From assembly GCF_004745425.1 (NCBI RefSeq), contig NZ_PGGK01000002.1:186001-250000 (forward strand): a stretch of DNA of 64,000 nt, written 5' to 3'. Position 1 is the first letter of the stretch. The number at the start of each line of letters is the position of its first letter. Under the pieces are notes generated by a model that did not search any database, was not told where the DNA came from, and was given only the letters and a program-made list of their open reading frames with translations. The position numbers were made by a program, and so were the translations under genes. This stretch comes from Methanolobus halotolerans. Lineage in GTDB: Archaea > Halobacteriota > Methanosarcinia > Methanosarcinales > Methanosarcinaceae. Positions 63,435 through 64,000 of the stretch are shown here, piece after piece.

Positions 63435-64000
63435 TTATAAGTCTTGTTGCTCATCCCGCCTCAAGCAAGGGGTAAGCAGACCGTAACAACCAGAAAGCAT
63501 CATGTTTCCAAAAGGTGCGGCAAAATGCAGCCTGCCCCACAATTTCCGGTCCTTTGATCCTTCATCCATATTCATCAGTAGATTGCGCCTCGGACCGGTT
63601 ATCATTACAGACCTTATCGTATCAAAGCCAATACTCTCTTTGATATAACAGCCATGCCCCCCATGGTCAAATACTTCTTCAAATGTGAGAGTGCCTTCGG
63701 CAAATCGTAACAATTGCTCCTGAAGCCCTTCACCATCCAGTGCAGAAGTATGGTGTTCGTACAGGGCTATTATCCGGTGATCCCTCACAATGGCTGCGAG
63801 AGTATGCCCGTTTCCGATATTGACAACCAGGGATGGTTGTTCAGCAGCCGGATCGAGCAATGCACCAAATATCGCAGCAGGACCGGTATCCATAAAAACT
63901 GCTTCTGTTTGACTCAAGATTTCAGCAGAGGACAGCATACGCGTCAGGTCAGCCGGGATATTTTCGTGGTTGTAGGCAAATTTGTCGAAATCCCCTCCCA
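63435..64000 (-). CDS. DUF1786 family protein, 5' part outside window
   Basis: The frame stays open to base 64000, so the start is beyond the window; the internal ATG at 63938 is not the start (GDFDKFAYNHENIPADLTR precedes it). About 188 residues are visible. VFMDTGPAAIFGALLDP and LVVNIGNGHTLAAIV resemble phosphate loops of actin/Hsp70-type ATPases, as in the DUF1786 family (annotated as pyruvate formate-lyase activating-like, without experimental basis). Confidence 0.72.
   Translation of the reverse strand, partial: GGDFDKFAYNHENIPADLTRMLSSAEILSQTEAVFMDTGPAAIFGALLDPAAEQPSLVVNIGNGHTLAAIVRDHRIIALYEHHTSALDGEGLQEQLLRFAEGTLTFEEVFDHGGHGCYIKESIGFDTIRSVMITGPRRNLLMNMDEGSKDRKLWGRLHFAAPFGNMMLSGCYGLLTPCLRRDEQQDL

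Overview
The window comes from a methylotrophic methanogenic archaeon of the order Methanosarcinales, most likely family Methanosarcinaceae (a Methanolobus- or Methanomethylovorans-like genome; the genus is inference). The evidence is methylene-tetrahydromethanopterin reductase (mer) next to fpoF, the pairing known from Methanosarcina; archaeal housekeeping genes (PAN, aIF2-beta with a TRAM tail, L10e, MBF1, archaeal NadM, archaeal inositol-1-phosphate synthase); archaeosortase-type PGF and PEF tails on surface proteins; and TATA boxes with strong Shine-Dalgarno sites. Genes are dense and mostly in short operons. I see no CRISPR array, integrase or intact insertion sequence.

Layout. 1-4.7 kb: end of a P-type ATPase, a PfkB sugar kinase, a PAS protein, remains of a cation/proton antiporter, and an oxygen-defence group (FTR-like reductase, flavodiiron protein, ferritin-like protein). 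5-7 kb: inositol-1-phosphate synthase and a DUF429 protein. 7-10.6 kb: a redox operon with an exported five-haem cytochrome c, ferredoxin, iron-sulfur flavoprotein, FAD/NAD(P)H reductase and archaeoflavoprotein AfpA. 10.7-14.4 kb: AhpD-like protein, two DUF2180 zinc-finger proteins, then mer-fpoF-nadM. 14.4-21 kb: ArsR-ArsM fusion, PhzF protein, cysS with tRNA-Cys directly upstream, and a 5TM-PAS-PAS histidine kinase. 21-25.5 kb: trpD-F-E-G with an AK6-type kinase. 25.7-28.8 kb: feoA-feoB-membrane protein-FeoC-like. 29-35 kb: cbiP divergent from cbiT-L-F-G(split)-H-C. 35-38.5 kb: a PGF-tailed surface protein, CcdA and a tandem thioredoxin lipoprotein. 38.5-51.4 kb: housekeeping and conserved unknown genes, and two intergenic regions that look like RNA genes. 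51.5-56.6 kb: a 1397-residue repeat-rich surface protein and a PEF-tailed exported protein. 57-64 kb: pheS, trpS, a radical SAM/KaiC-like pair, aIF2-beta, rpl10e and a truncated DUF1786 gene.

Main points for follow-up: (1) a 26-codon gene at 42557 followed by a hairpin that exposes a CTCCTCC anti-Shine-Dalgarno loop; (2) a GC-rich, promoter-linked, probably structured RNA at about 41885-42060; (3) two genes, the PfkB kinase and cbiG, whose conserved N-termini are reached only from an ATA codon placed at the right distance from a Shine-Dalgarno site; (4) the cytochrome-to-flavoprotein operon; (5) palindromic candidate operators at arsRM, trpD, feoA and upstream of rpl10e; (6) long 15-bp repeat tracts encoding stacked N-glycosylation sequons.
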